A stretch of 64,000 bases of DNA from Amorphophallus konjac. Taxonomy: Eukaryota > Streptophyta > Magnoliopsida > Alismatales > Araceae. The translations under genes were made by a program, and so were the position numbers. This document shows, piece after piece, positions 22,243 to 32,513 of the stretch. Position 1 is the first letter of the stretch. Each line of letters opens with the position of its first letter. The notes beneath the pieces were generated by a model. The model was not told the DNA's origin and ran no database searches. It was given only the letters and a program-made list of their open reading frames with translations. The stretch is taken from assembly GCA_022559845.1 (NCBI GenBank), contig CM040118.1, positions 233,353,224 through 233,417,223 on the forward strand. The letters are read 5' to 3'.

Positions 22243-22246
22243 AGTT
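22242..22246. repeat. Target-site duplication of element C, left copy
   Basis: AAGTT precedes the TGATGCGGGAC end of C and is repeated at 32201-32205 after the other end. The last T of the right copy is also the first base of the LTR of A. Confidence 0.88.
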
Positions 22247-24534
22247 TGATGCGGGACGGACACGGGAGACGACACTATATGGTGCCACCCTCGGACTCTA
22301 GATGAAGACACGACCAGCAACATACACCAGGGAGACACTAAGCCCGAAACTACGAGCTCCTAGTGGCGAAACGTCGCTAACAGAAGTGGAAGCTCACTCA
22401 TCGTCCCAAGCGAGGGAAAGCGTGGACCGTGCGCGGTTAAGGAACCGGTGGAGGTCAAGGGTAGTCTGACTCAACTTCCGGACTCGGATCGAGTCGCGGG
22501 ACGGGTCACTCTCACTCTCACAGCGGTGACATGGACACACGGGCTAGTACCTACACTCTCGACAGCGGCAAAAGATCATATACTAGCTAAGCAAATGAAC
22601 GCCAAGAGGTTCGGACCATTACCTCCATGCACCCGGCGTGGCGAAGACAACCCCGGCCGAATCACGGACTCCCGGTTAACAATTATTACAGCAATACACT
22701 AAGTCGACCCACTCCACGCAGGGAGGTAAAAGGTCACATGTGGGGTCCGGGAATCACGCAACTCGGGTTGACGGGCAGCATCTTGATGTCGCCCGGCGGT
22801 GCCGAACTCCGCGTTTTTGTGCTTTCCGAACGGCGGCTTCTACGGGCCCGTGGGGCCCACGGGCGGCGCTGTCCTCCGGATCTGCGGGGGTGGGACCCAC
22901 TGTGATGGAGACCCCTGGTGGCGCGCCTCCACGGACGGCGGTCGGCCGGGAACACCGATCGGGGGTCGATCGGCCCCGATTCCCAACTCTTGAACTAATA
23001 ACCCACGGATTTTGGTGGCTGTCTTCCAGTGCGCGCTCCGGCGAAAACGGCCGCTGCGGTCAATCCCGATGTCGGATCGGGACGCATGAGCTATCGTTGG
23101 AAAGCTCTCTTCTAATGCTTCAATCTAGACCCAGAGAGATCTACTGGATCTGATCGGATAAGAACTTTATTGAATTTATAAGTCCATGTTGTACAGTAAC
23201 CGAAATCTCAGATCTGCAGGGCACTTGTCTAAGAACCACCGTTTACCGCCTAGTAAACCTCCGATTCAGCTCTTGCGCTATTCTTAGGAGTTGTAGGGAA
23301 TCAAACCACGGAACTGGGACTATTTTTAGAATTTGATTTGGAGGTGACGGCGATTTGTTATGATTTTTTGGGTGACTGGTTGTCGGATCTGGGAACAGGT
23401 GGATAGAACTATAGATGGGTCTGAGAACGAATTTTAGAAAATATGAGATGGGCGAATCAAAAATTGAGAAAAATTGTGGATGAAGGGGTGGATGGATGGA
23501 ACCCCCAGTAAAATTGGGCGAACTAACAGAAATCAAAAAGTGGCTCTAAGACATGAAACTCAGGATGGAGGTGAACCTGGACAGAATTCTGGCAGAACCA
23601 AAATGAAAGAGTGGACGAAAATCAAAAATTAGCAAACGTGATCTGAATGCTGGCCTGATTTGTGTGGGTGGAGAGGAACATCCCAGGAACAACTCCTCCA
23701 AATTTGGTAGCCAAATGAGCTCAGGGAAGACCTATGAATTTTGAGCAAGCTGCTGTGGTACTGCGCAGACAGAACTCCGTTGATGGCGATGGCAGTGCGG
23801 TGGCGGCTCGTGGCGGCGGCGGAGATCGTCGGAACTGATACACGAGGAGTCACACCTCAGAATGGAAGCCTTCACAGCATCCAAGGGGGAGAGGGAGAGG
23901 AGAAGGGGGCGCACCAAGCTGGAGCTCCAAGAATTACTTTGATTCAAATGGCATTAATTCTTCTAAAATGGAAAATACAAGCTTAAATAGGTTACATCTC
24001 ACATCCATCCACAACCGTAGGATCTAGGGGAGGGAGATGAAGGGCTGGGATGGCATGTGACACACACACACAAAAATAAATAAAAAATAAGGGGAGGGGG
24101 GCGGCCTATTGACTATGGTGGCAAGGGGGGGACAAGTTGGTAGCCACCTTGGACTTTGAAGTCCACTTGTCTCCCATGTGCCTTTTACCATTCAAACTTC
24201 TAGATGCCTCCATTTGACATGTTGACTGACCCCACATGGGGCCCATGGGCTGAGGTGGATCAATGGGAGGGGCCTGGGGGTCCCGTGGGGCCCAGGGGTC
24301 CCATTTTGCAAATAAGTCCCTCGTACACTCATAATTACATACAGAATACAATGAAATAAACACAATTTACACACACATAAAGGCTAACTAAATATGATAA
24401 ATGGGGAGGCTCAAGGCGGAGTCTCCAGGCTGTCTCCGAGCCAAATGGACACTGAGGTGGCTCGAGTCGTGCTCCGTGTGTGGTACCGGTGGCTCGACGT
24501 GTCGCGCCGCTCAACTGCTCGGGTGTCCGCACCA
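22247..24534 (-). repeat. 3' LTR of element C
   Basis: This 2288-bp LTR is nearly identical to 29911-32200. On the - strand it starts TGGTGCGGACACC and ends GTCCCGCATCA. The open frames at 22740-23153 and elsewhere recur in the other LTR and have no recognised product. A (CA)n run lies at 24060-24072. A weak TATA-like CTATTTAAG is present on the - strand near 23984-23992. Confidence 0.95.
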
Positions 24535-25382
24535 ATTCTCCCCGGGTGGGAGAAATTCGACCCTGTCGAGTAAGGGTCTGCATCGCTCCTATATCGCTCC
24601 AGAAGGTCCGGATCGATCCGCTGCAACTCGCCATGTGTGATCCATGTGTCCTCAGTAGCGGGCCGTCCTCTCCATCGCACTAGATAGCGCGGGTAAGATC
24701 CACTCCTGGTAACTGTCACTTGCTCATCCAGTATACGATCTATATGCTCACGCTGCCGTGAAAAGGGGGCTGGAGGTGGAAGTGGACACTCAGGTGTGGG
24801 ATCAATCTCAAGGGGAGGAGATGGCTCAAAAGGCTCACTAGGGATCACCGCTGGGTCCCTATATGCAACAAGATCCGATACATTGAAGGTAGAGCTTATG
24901 CCATATTCCTCGGGCAAGTCCACAACATACGCATTGGATCCAACGCGTTTCAACACTCTAAAGGCACCGGCTCCGCGAGCTTGCAACTTCTTAACGGTTC
25001 CAGAGGGAAACCGTTCAGGTCTTACCCTGATCATGACGTATTCGCCTTCATGGAACTCTCGGTGGTGTCGGTGGGCATCGGCTAACTCCTTGTACCGTGC
25101 ATTGCTGGCCTCAATGTGACGACGGATGTCGTCATGCAAACTCCTAACATGCCTAGCAAACGACTCAGCCGACTCCGACACTCTAGCATGGATAGGCATG
25201 GGGACAAGGTCAACGGGTTTCCTAGGCCTACGACCTGTGACAATCTCAAATGGACTCATGCCGGTAGTCCTATTCACCGAATCATTGTATGCAAACTCAG
25301 CCATAGGTAAAATGAGATACCAATCCCCAATGCGGTCCTTAACTAGACACCTCAAAAGATCTCCCAGACTCCTATTGACCAC
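24411..25382 (-). pseudogene. pol: Integrase C-terminal half and chromodomain of element C
   Basis: The frame starts just after the premature TAG at 25401-25403 and encodes V-N-R-S-L-G-D-L-L-R-C-L-V, then A-E-F-A-Y-N-D-S, Y-V-M-I-R-V-R-P-E-R-F, G-A-F-R-V-L-K-R-V-G-S-N-A-Y-V (GPY/F-like) and F-N-V-S-D-L-V-A-Y. The chromodomain follows: I-D-R-I-L-D-E-Q-V-T, Y-L-V-R-W-R-G-R-P, E-D-T-W-I-T, D-P-D-L-L-E-R-Y. The frame runs past the purine tract and ends 124 bases inside the 3' LTR, as also seen in B. Confidence 0.9.
24535..24556 (-). other. Polypurine tract region of element C
   Basis: On the - strand, CCCACCCGGGGAGAAT leads into the TGGTGCGG start of the 3' LTR. It is the same as in element 1. 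It lies within the pol reading frame. Confidence 0.75.
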
Positions 25383-25400
25383 CTCAGTCTGACCGTCTGT

Positions 25401-26159
25401 CTAGGGATGATATGCAGTGGAAAACTTGAGATGAGTACCCATCATATGCCATAGTGTCTTCCAAAAGTAGGAAGTGAATCTAACATCACGGTCAGACACT
25501 ATAGTGCGAGGCAACCCGAACTTGCACACCACATGCGTAAGGAAAAGGCGGGCTACCCTAGAAGCATCCGACGTCTTAGAGCAAGGAATAAAGAGGGCCA
25601 TCTTCGAGAAACAGTCAACCACCACATAGATCGAATCATGCTTCTTGGAGGTACGTGGCAATCCCAAAACAAAGTCCATACTAACATCCTGCCACGGGGC
25701 ATCAGGCACGGGTAGAGGCGTATAAAGGCCCGATCTTTGCTTCTTCATCTTGGCCGTAGCACATGTACGGCACTGAGCCACGATGTTAGCAACATCGCGC
25801 TTCAAGCTCGGCCAATAAAATCGATGCTCCACTGCCTCAATAGTCTTGTTCCGACCAAAGTGGCCGGCTAGACCTCCCGCATGTAGTTCCCACACTAAGA
25901 AATCTCGAACCGAAGTTCGGGGAACACATAGCCTCCTACCTCGAAAGAGGTAACCCTCCTGAAGCACATACTCATCAAGGTCTCTCGAGGGTCCGGCCTG
26001 GAGAGTGGTAAAAATCTGACCGAAGTCAGGACAATCAACATAGGCCTCCTTCATCTTCTCTATCCCTATGACCTCGGCACTCATGGTGGTATGCAAACAT
26101 GCTCGCCGACTCAAGGCATCAGCCACCTTGTTCTCCACTCCAGCCTTATGTTTCAGCAC
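25401..26159 (-). pseudogene. pol: RNase H end and integrase core of element C
   Basis: The protein begins with the RNase H tail (V-L-K-H-K-A-G-V-E-N-K-V-A-D-A-L-S-R-R). It continues with the integrase zinc domain (H-A-G-G-L-A-G-H-F-G, then C-R-T-C-A-T-A-K) and the core: M-D-F-V-L-G-L-P-R, V-V-D-C-F-S-K-M-A-L-F-I-P, I-V-S-D-R-D-V-R-F. It ends at T-A-Y-H-P, where the conserved next residue Q is replaced by TAG (C to T). R is expected where C occurs in V-V-D-C-F-S-K. Confidence 0.9.
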
Positions 26160-26216
26160 AAAGGTGAACTGCTGGAGATACTCGACCCAACGACTATGAC
26201 GCGAGTTAAGCTTCTT

Positions 26217-27482
26217 TTACGAATGGAGGTACCTCAATGCCTCGTGGTCGGAGTATAGGACAAACTCCTGATGTAAAAGATAGTGCCTCAAATGCCTAAG
26301 AGTCTGAACAACTACGTAGAATTCTTTATCATACGTGGAATATCGAAGTTTCGCGTCATTCAGCTTCTCGCTGAAATATGCGATCGGGTGGGACTCCTGA
26401 CTCAAAACTCCTCCAATCCCAACAACCGACGCATCACAAGAGACCTCAAACACCTTCGAAAAATCAGACAATCGAAGGATAGGTGTCTGGGTCATGCGCT
26501 CCTTGATATCCTTGAAGGCGGCAGATGCGGCCTTCGTCCATACAAATGTGCCCTTCCGGATGCAATCCGTGATCGGGGCGGTGACGGAGCTAAATCCACG
26601 GATGAAGCGACGGTAGAACGTCGCAAGGCCATGAAAGCTGCGGACATCATGAACCGTACGGGGTTCCGGCCACTCAACAATGGCCCGGACCTTCTCCGGA
26701 TCGGCGGAGAGCCCAGTACTAGACACAATGAAACCCAAGAAGGTAAGCTGAGGTGTCATGAAGGCACACTTCTGTGGGTTCGCAAACAGCTGCTCTCGCT
26801 GAAGAAGTAGACAGACCTGCCGAAGGTGGTCTAAGTGGTCCCCTGTGGTGCAGCTATAGATAAGGATATCATCAAAATACACCACTATAAAGACTCCAAT
26901 GAAAGGTCGAAGGACCTGAGTCATGAGCCGCATGAAAGTGCTAGGGGCATTAGTCAACCCAAAAGGCATGACCAACCACTCATATAGACCGTCCTTGGTC
27001 TTAAATGTGGTCTTCCACTCATCACCTGGCCTAATCCTCACCTGATGGTAGCCACTCTTAAGATCGATCTTCGAAAAGATAGTGGCACCTGCCATCATGT
27101 CCAGCATGTCATCAAGGCGGGGAATAGGGAACCTGTACTTCACGGTGATCTTGTTGATGGCACGACTATCAATGCACATTCTCCACGTGCCATCCTTCTT
27201 CGGGGCGAGTAATGCGGGTACAGCACATGGACTCATGCTATCCCGAACAGACCCTCTCTGCACTAACTCATCGACCTGCCGTTTAAGCTCGGCATGCTCC
27301 GTGGGACTCATGTGATAATGAGGAAGGTTGGGCAAAGAAGAGCCTAGAATAAGGTCGATGGCATGCTGAATATCCCGCATAGGTGGGAGTCCCTCGGGAA
27401 GCTCATCGAGAAAGACATCAGCATACTCCTGTAAAATGGGAACAACCTCGGGTGGGAGCTTACCCTCGGAGTCCCGCTCCAC
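26217..27482 (-). pseudogene. pol: Reverse transcriptase and RNase H of element C
   Basis: The RT fingers and palm show [41 protein letters not shown] and the catalytic Y-F-D-D-I-L-I-Y-S (near 26870). RNase H follows with [20 protein letters not shown] and [10 protein letters not shown]. It ends at an in-frame TAA (26217-26219) where a Gln is expected, and RNase H resumes after it. The listed upstream end is a TGA at 27486-27488. Confidence 0.92.
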
Positions 27483-27485
27483 CTC

Positions 27486-28121
27486 TCAGACCGTAATGGC
27501 AAACACCGGACAGCCCTGACTAAGCTCCTGCTCCATCTCCCGGGAGCTAATCATCATCAATCTCCTCATCGAGGGCTCTCCTGGGCCAGAGGTAACGGTC
27601 ATAGCCCGAGCTGAGGATGGGGTACTAGGCCCGGGAACGGAAGGCTTCGGAGTACTAGGGCCAATAGGACCCCTGACTGATGGGCTCCTGGGCCGAACGG
27701 GTTGGAGGGTGACCCGCTGGCCTGCGTGGTCGAAGATACAGGTGTTCGACCGGCCATGGAGCGTGGCATCCCGGTCAAATAACCACGGCCTACCAAGAAT
27801 GATACTGCCCACTTCCATGGGGAGAACATCACACCAGATCTCGTCATGGTAGAAGTGGAGCTGCAACGGGACCAAGCACCGCAGCCTGACCGAAATGGAA
27901 GTGGTATCCACCCATGATACCTGATAGGGGCAAGGGTGGTCTACGGGTGTGAGACCAAGACGAGTGATAGCGTTTGTGGAGATTGCATTGATACAACTCC
28001 CGCTATCGATGACCACCTTGCAAATTTGCTTTCCCAGCCTACAGAATACATGAAGGATAGTAGTCCGTCGCCAGTCATCACTGACCTGTGGCTGGGTGAG
28101 GATACATCTGACGACCCCCAC
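27486..28121 (-). pseudogene. pol: Aspartic protease of element C
   Basis: The active-site motif is V-V-I-D-S-G-S-C-I-N-A-I-S, followed by V-S-W-V-D-T-T-S-I and V-G-S-I-I-L-G-R-P-W-L-F-D. These are the two standard retropepsin blocks of chromoviruses. The region after about 27700 is a proline/serine linker to the RT. It is in the same frame as RT, separated by one TGA, and out of frame with the CCHC segment upstream. Confidence 0.88.
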
Positions 28122-28210
28122 GTGGGTATCGTCCGAATGCTGGGCATCCTAGGCCTCACCTCCCATCTCATAGTACTCGTCAGCTAGCTCTTCATCTGCC
28201 TCATAGCTGA

Positions 28211-28546
28211 CTAACTCGAGGCCCGTAGGGGTGGTATCCTCGGCCTGTGTGTCCCCAATGTGAAGAGATGGGCGGGTGGACACTGGTTGGCAAAATGGCC
28301 AAACCCATTGCAGCGATAACACTGCTGCCGTGATCCACTAGGCTCCCCAATCATAGGTCCTTTACCTTTATCCTCCCGACGGATAGGAGGCGTTGGCAAC
28401 AAAGGACGTGCAGGAGGTGCGGGTGCCGGTGGACGGACTGTGGGTGGGGCCGTAAGATGCTGGGGACGAGGAAGGTCCCTCGGGGGTGGAGGACGAGGCC
28501 TAGGAGCAAAGGGCTCGGGGCGAGCGGGCTCCTGAGGTTGAGTCAT
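28211..28546 (-). pseudogene. gag: Gag CCHC zinc knuckle segment of element C
   Basis: A proline-rich stretch leads to Q-Q-C-Y-R-C-N-G-F-G-H-F-A-N-Q-C-P, a perfect C-x2-C-x4-H-x4-C knuckle for RNA binding. The frame differs by one from the Gag core upstream and the protease downstream, so two compensating frameshifts surround it. Confidence 0.88.
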
Positions 28547-28589
28547 GGGGGCCCTCGGATACGTGCCAGATGAGCCACGGGGCTCGACA

Positions 28590-29495
28590 CTACGAAGAGC
28601 CCAACCGATGGGGTGACTCGAACTCGGCCTCGAATTGCTCCAATTCGAGAGCTATCTGATATGCCTGCTCCAAAGTGGTTGCATTGCGACGAAAGAGTTC
28701 ATATTGATAATTGGGCCGCAAACCTCTTCGAAAGCGGGATATAGTCATAGTGCTCTCTACTGTGACCCCACACCGTAAGTAATACTCATCGAACTCGGCG
28801 GTGTACTCGGTCACGGATCGGATCCCTTGGGAGATGCTTTGCCACTTGTCTATGAGACGTTGGCGATATGAGGCGGGAAGGTACTTCTCCCTTAACTTGG
28901 TTTTCATATCATCCCAAGTATCGATCTGGGGTTGACGTCGTTGGTTGAGCAGGCTCTCCACATTGATCCAATAAGTTTGGGCCTGCCCTTGCAGCTTCAT
29001 CTTTGTGTATCGGACTCTTCGGTGGTCCGTCATCTCAAACCACTCGAAGTACCGGTCCATGCCGGCCTCCCAATCTAAATACACCCTAGGGTCCAAGGAC
29101 CCGCTAAAAGTGGGAGGGTCCGCACGCACACCCCTAAGAATGCGGTCGTCATCCTCGTCATCATGATTCCGTCATTGATGACGACGACCATTACCCCCTT
29201 GATCATTATCAGATGCATAATCATCCACCACATGCACCTATTGAACCCCAACATTCTCCACTTGAGCCCTTGGCACAGCGGGTTGCTGCACCGGCTCTTG
29301 TTGGCCATTCGTCGGCGCGGGTTGCGCCGCTACTGGGCCCCTCTCTAGGATGGCAATCCTCCCAACTAAGCCCTGGATGGACTGATCCGAACTCTCGGAC
29401 TGATCCTCGAGGGCTTTCATCCGCCCTTCTAGACGCGTTCCTATGCCATCCATACGCGTACTAAGGCCATCCATACGCGTGTCAAGACGTTCCAT
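28590..29495 (-). pseudogene. gag: Gag of element C: coiled coil and capsid domain
   Basis: The front part (29238-29495) is a repeat of M-D-G-L/I-S/G-T-R, a predicted coiled coil. The main part from 29129 has F-S-G-S-L-D-P-R-V-Y-L-D-W-E, W-D-D-M-K-T-K-L-R-E-K-Y-L-P-A, S-V-T-E-Y-T-A-E-F-D-E-Y and S-R-F-R-R-G-L-R-P, which are standard Gag blocks. Both parts share one frame. It ends with a stop at 28590-28592 caused by a nearby frameshift. Confidence 0.85.
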
Positions 29496-29896
29496 AATGG
29501 CTCAGAACATCTCGGCCGTCGAGGACTCATCGGAGCTACGGGCCCGGGAATCCGCCATAGGTGGTGGTGGCGAGTATTGGGTACCTCGACGGGTGGGCAT
29601 GCAAAGACACACGACCTAGAAGACACCGACTAATGCAAACACTCACTAGATGATGCACTTAGACCTAACCAATATCCGGTACGAGGCGGAGATAAGCGAT
29701 CCGAAGATCACTCGCGCAAGTACGCTACCTTCCCGATAGGCATAACCTAATGTTCGGGCAACGCCTTTTAATATACCGAGCTATTGGGTGAAATGCAATT
29801 TGAAAACACTTTTTTTTTTGTTGTTTTGAAATGATGATCCTAGACTCGACTTATACTATGCAAGACATATGCAACGACTACCCTAGACTCGACTCT

Positions 29897-29907
29897 CTCT
29901 GATACCA
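29897..29907 (-). other. Primer binding site of element C
   Basis: On the - strand TGGTATCAGAG lies three bases after the LTR end at 29911. The following base is A, not the usual C. Initiator Met-tRNA type. Confidence 0.88.
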
Positions 29908-29910
29908 AAC

Positions 29911-32200
29911 TGATGCGGGACGAACACGGGAGACGACACTATATGGTGCCACCCTCGGACTCTAGATGAAGACACGACCAGCAATATACACCAGGGAGAC
30001 ACTAAGCCCGACACTACGAGCTCCTAGTGGCGAAACGTCGCTAACAGAAGTGGAAGCTCACTCGTCGTCCCAATCGAGGGAAAGCACGGACCGTGCGCGG
30101 TTAAGGAACCGGCGGAGGTCAAGGGTAGTCCGACTCAACTTGCGGACTCGGATCGAGTCGCGGGACGGGTCACTCTCACTCTCACAGCGGTGACATGGAC
30201 ACACGGGCTAGTACCTACACTCTCGGCAGCGGCAAAAGATCATATACTAGCTAAGCAAATGAACGCCAAGAGGTTCGGACCATTATCTCCACGCACCCGG
30301 CGTGGCGAAGACAACCCCGGCCGAATCACGGACTCCCGGTTAACAATTATTACAGAAATACACTAAGTCGACCCACTCCACGCAGGGAGGTAAAAGGTCA
30401 CATGTGGGGTCCGGGAATCACGCAACTCGGGTTGACGGGCAGCATCTTGATGTCGCCTGGCGGTGCCGAACTCCGCGTTTTCGTGCTTTCCGAACGGCGG
30501 CTTCTACGGGCCCGTGGGGCCCACGGGCTGCGCTGTCCTCCGGATCTGCGGGGGTGGGACCCACTGTGATGGGGACCCCTGGTGGCACGCCTCCACGGAC
30601 GGCGATCGGCCGGGAACACCGATCGGGGGTCGATCGGCCCCGATTCCCAACTCTTGAACTAATAACCCACGGATTTTGGTGGCTGTCTTCCGGCGCGCGC
30701 TCCGGCGAAAACGGCCGCTGCGGTCAATCCCGACGTCGGATCGGGACGCATGAGCTATCGTTAGAAAGCTCTCTTCAAATGTTTCAATCTAGACCCAGAG
30801 AGATCTACTGTATCTGGTCGGATCAGAACGTTATTGAATTTACAAGTCCCTAATGTACAGTAACCAAAATCTCAGATCTGCAGGGCACTTGTCTGAGAAC
30901 CACCATTGACCGCCTAGTAAACCTCCGATTCAGCTCTTAAGCTCTTCTTAGGAGTTGTAGGGAATCAAACCACGGAACTGGGAATATTTTTAGAATTTTA
31001 TTTGGAGGTGACTGCGATTTGTTATGATTTTGGGGGTGACTGGTGGTCAGATCTGGGAACAGGTGGACAGAACTATAGATGGGTCTGAGAATGAATTTTA
31101 GAAAATATGAGATGGGCGAATCAAAAATTGAGAAAAATTGTGGATGAAGGCGTGGATGGATGGAACCCCCAGGAAAATTGGGCGAACTAAAAGAAATTAA
31201 AAAGTGGCTTTAAGACATAAAACTTAGGACGGAGGTGAACCTGGACAGAATTCTGGCAGAACCAAAATGAAAGAGTGGACGAAAATCAAAAATTAGCAAA
31301 CGTGATCTGAATGCTGGCCTGATTTTTGTGGGTGGAGAGGAACATCCCAGGAACAACTCCTCCACATTTGGTAGCCAAATGAGCTCGGGGAAGACCTGTG
31401 AATTTCGAGCAAGCTGCTGTGGTACTACGTAGGCAGAACTCCGTTGATGGCGATGGCGGTGCGGTGGCGGCTCGTGGCGGCGGCGGCGATCGTCGGAACT
31501 GATACACGAGGAGTCACACCTCAGAATGGAAGCCTTCACAGCATCCAAGGGGGAGAGGGAGAGGAGAAGGGGGTGCACCAAGCTGGAGCTCCAAGAATTA
31601 CTTTGATTCAAATGGCATTAATTCTTCCAAAATGGAAAATACAAGCTTAAATAGGTTACATCTCACATCCATCCACAACCGTAGGATCTAGGGGAGGGAG
31701 ATGAAGGGCTGGGATGGCATGTGACACACACACACACAAAAATAAATAAAAAATGAGGGGAGGGGGGCGGCCTATTGACTATGGTGGCAAGGGGGGGACA
31801 AGTTGGTAGCCACCTTGGACTTTGAAGTCCACTTGTCTCCCATGTGCCTTTTACCATTTAAACTTCTAGATGCCTCCATTTGACATGTTGACTGACCCCA
31901 CATGGGGCCCATGGGCTGAGGTGGATCAATGGGAGGGGCCTGGGGGTCCCGTGGGGCCCAGGGGTCCCATTTTGCAAATAAGCCCCTCGTACACTCATAA
32001 TTACATACCGAATACAATGAAATAAACACAATTTACACACACATAAAGGCTAACTAAATATGATAAATGGGGAGGCTCAAGGCGGAGTCTCCAGGCTGTC
32101 TCCGAGCCAGATGGACGCTGAGGTGGCTCGAGCCGTGCTCTGTGTGCGGTACTGGTGGCTCGGCGTGTCGCGCCGCTCAACTGCTCGGGTGTCCGCACCA
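29911..32200 (-). repeat. 5' LTR of element C
   Basis: This 2290-bp LTR matches 22247-24534. It runs from TGATGCGGGACGAAC to GTGTCCGCACCA on the + strand. The (CA)n run here is at 31726-31737. The DNA between about 32100 and 32200 matches the 24430-24534 end of the other copy. Confidence 0.95.
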
Positions 32201-32204
32201 AAGT

Positions 32205-32513
32205 TGATGTGACACTGACTTTGTGAATGCAGCAACTAGACCGAGGGTCCTTGAACTTACCAAGCAAGCATAACGCACAAGAGTAGAGAATTACGCAAGT
32301 TGCCAAACCACCGTTGCGCACACGATTCCCGGGTGACTCGGCGATGCCGAGTGGAGGTAGTGGAACAAAGCCCTTCCTTGTAGAGGACCATCAAAGCTAT
32401 GGTCGCCCTCCTGAGGGTACGATGCCTACAATCAAAGGGCTGGCTAGGTGCCGAAAGGGCACCGGGTCACTCTCTCACAATCCCACGATGACCACTCGTA
32501 AACGGGGAGCTTC
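32205..32513 (-). repeat. 5' LTR of element A, first fragment
   Basis: This stretch matches 17252-17560 of the other LTR of A. It is cut at 32513 by element B, and the LTR continues at 42461. Its first base T is shared with the right AAGTT copy of element C. Confidence 0.93.
32509..32513. repeat. Target-site duplication of element B, left copy
   Basis: GCTTC precedes the left end of B and is repeated at 42456-42460 after the right end. Joining the two flanks gives the uninterrupted LTR of A as seen at 17552-17566. Confidence 0.92.

Larger units (their letters stand above)
22247..32200 (-). mobile_element. Element C: full-length Ty3/gypsy chromovirus
   Basis: Two LTRs of about 2.29 kb, a 5.4 kb internal region and a 5-bp duplication AAGTT define a complete insertion on the - strand. 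The internal region has Gag with a CCHC knuckle, protease, RT, RNase H, integrase and chromodomain in order. The LTRs are very similar to each other, suggesting a fairly recent insertion. Coding is broken by two apparent frameshifts around the CCHC part and three in-frame stops in pol. Its LTR and 3' end match element 1. Confidence 0.95.

Noticed and set aside
22740..23153. 137-codon + strand frame, also present at 30404-30853
   Set aside because: The duplication is explained by the two LTRs of C. No recognisable domain is present.
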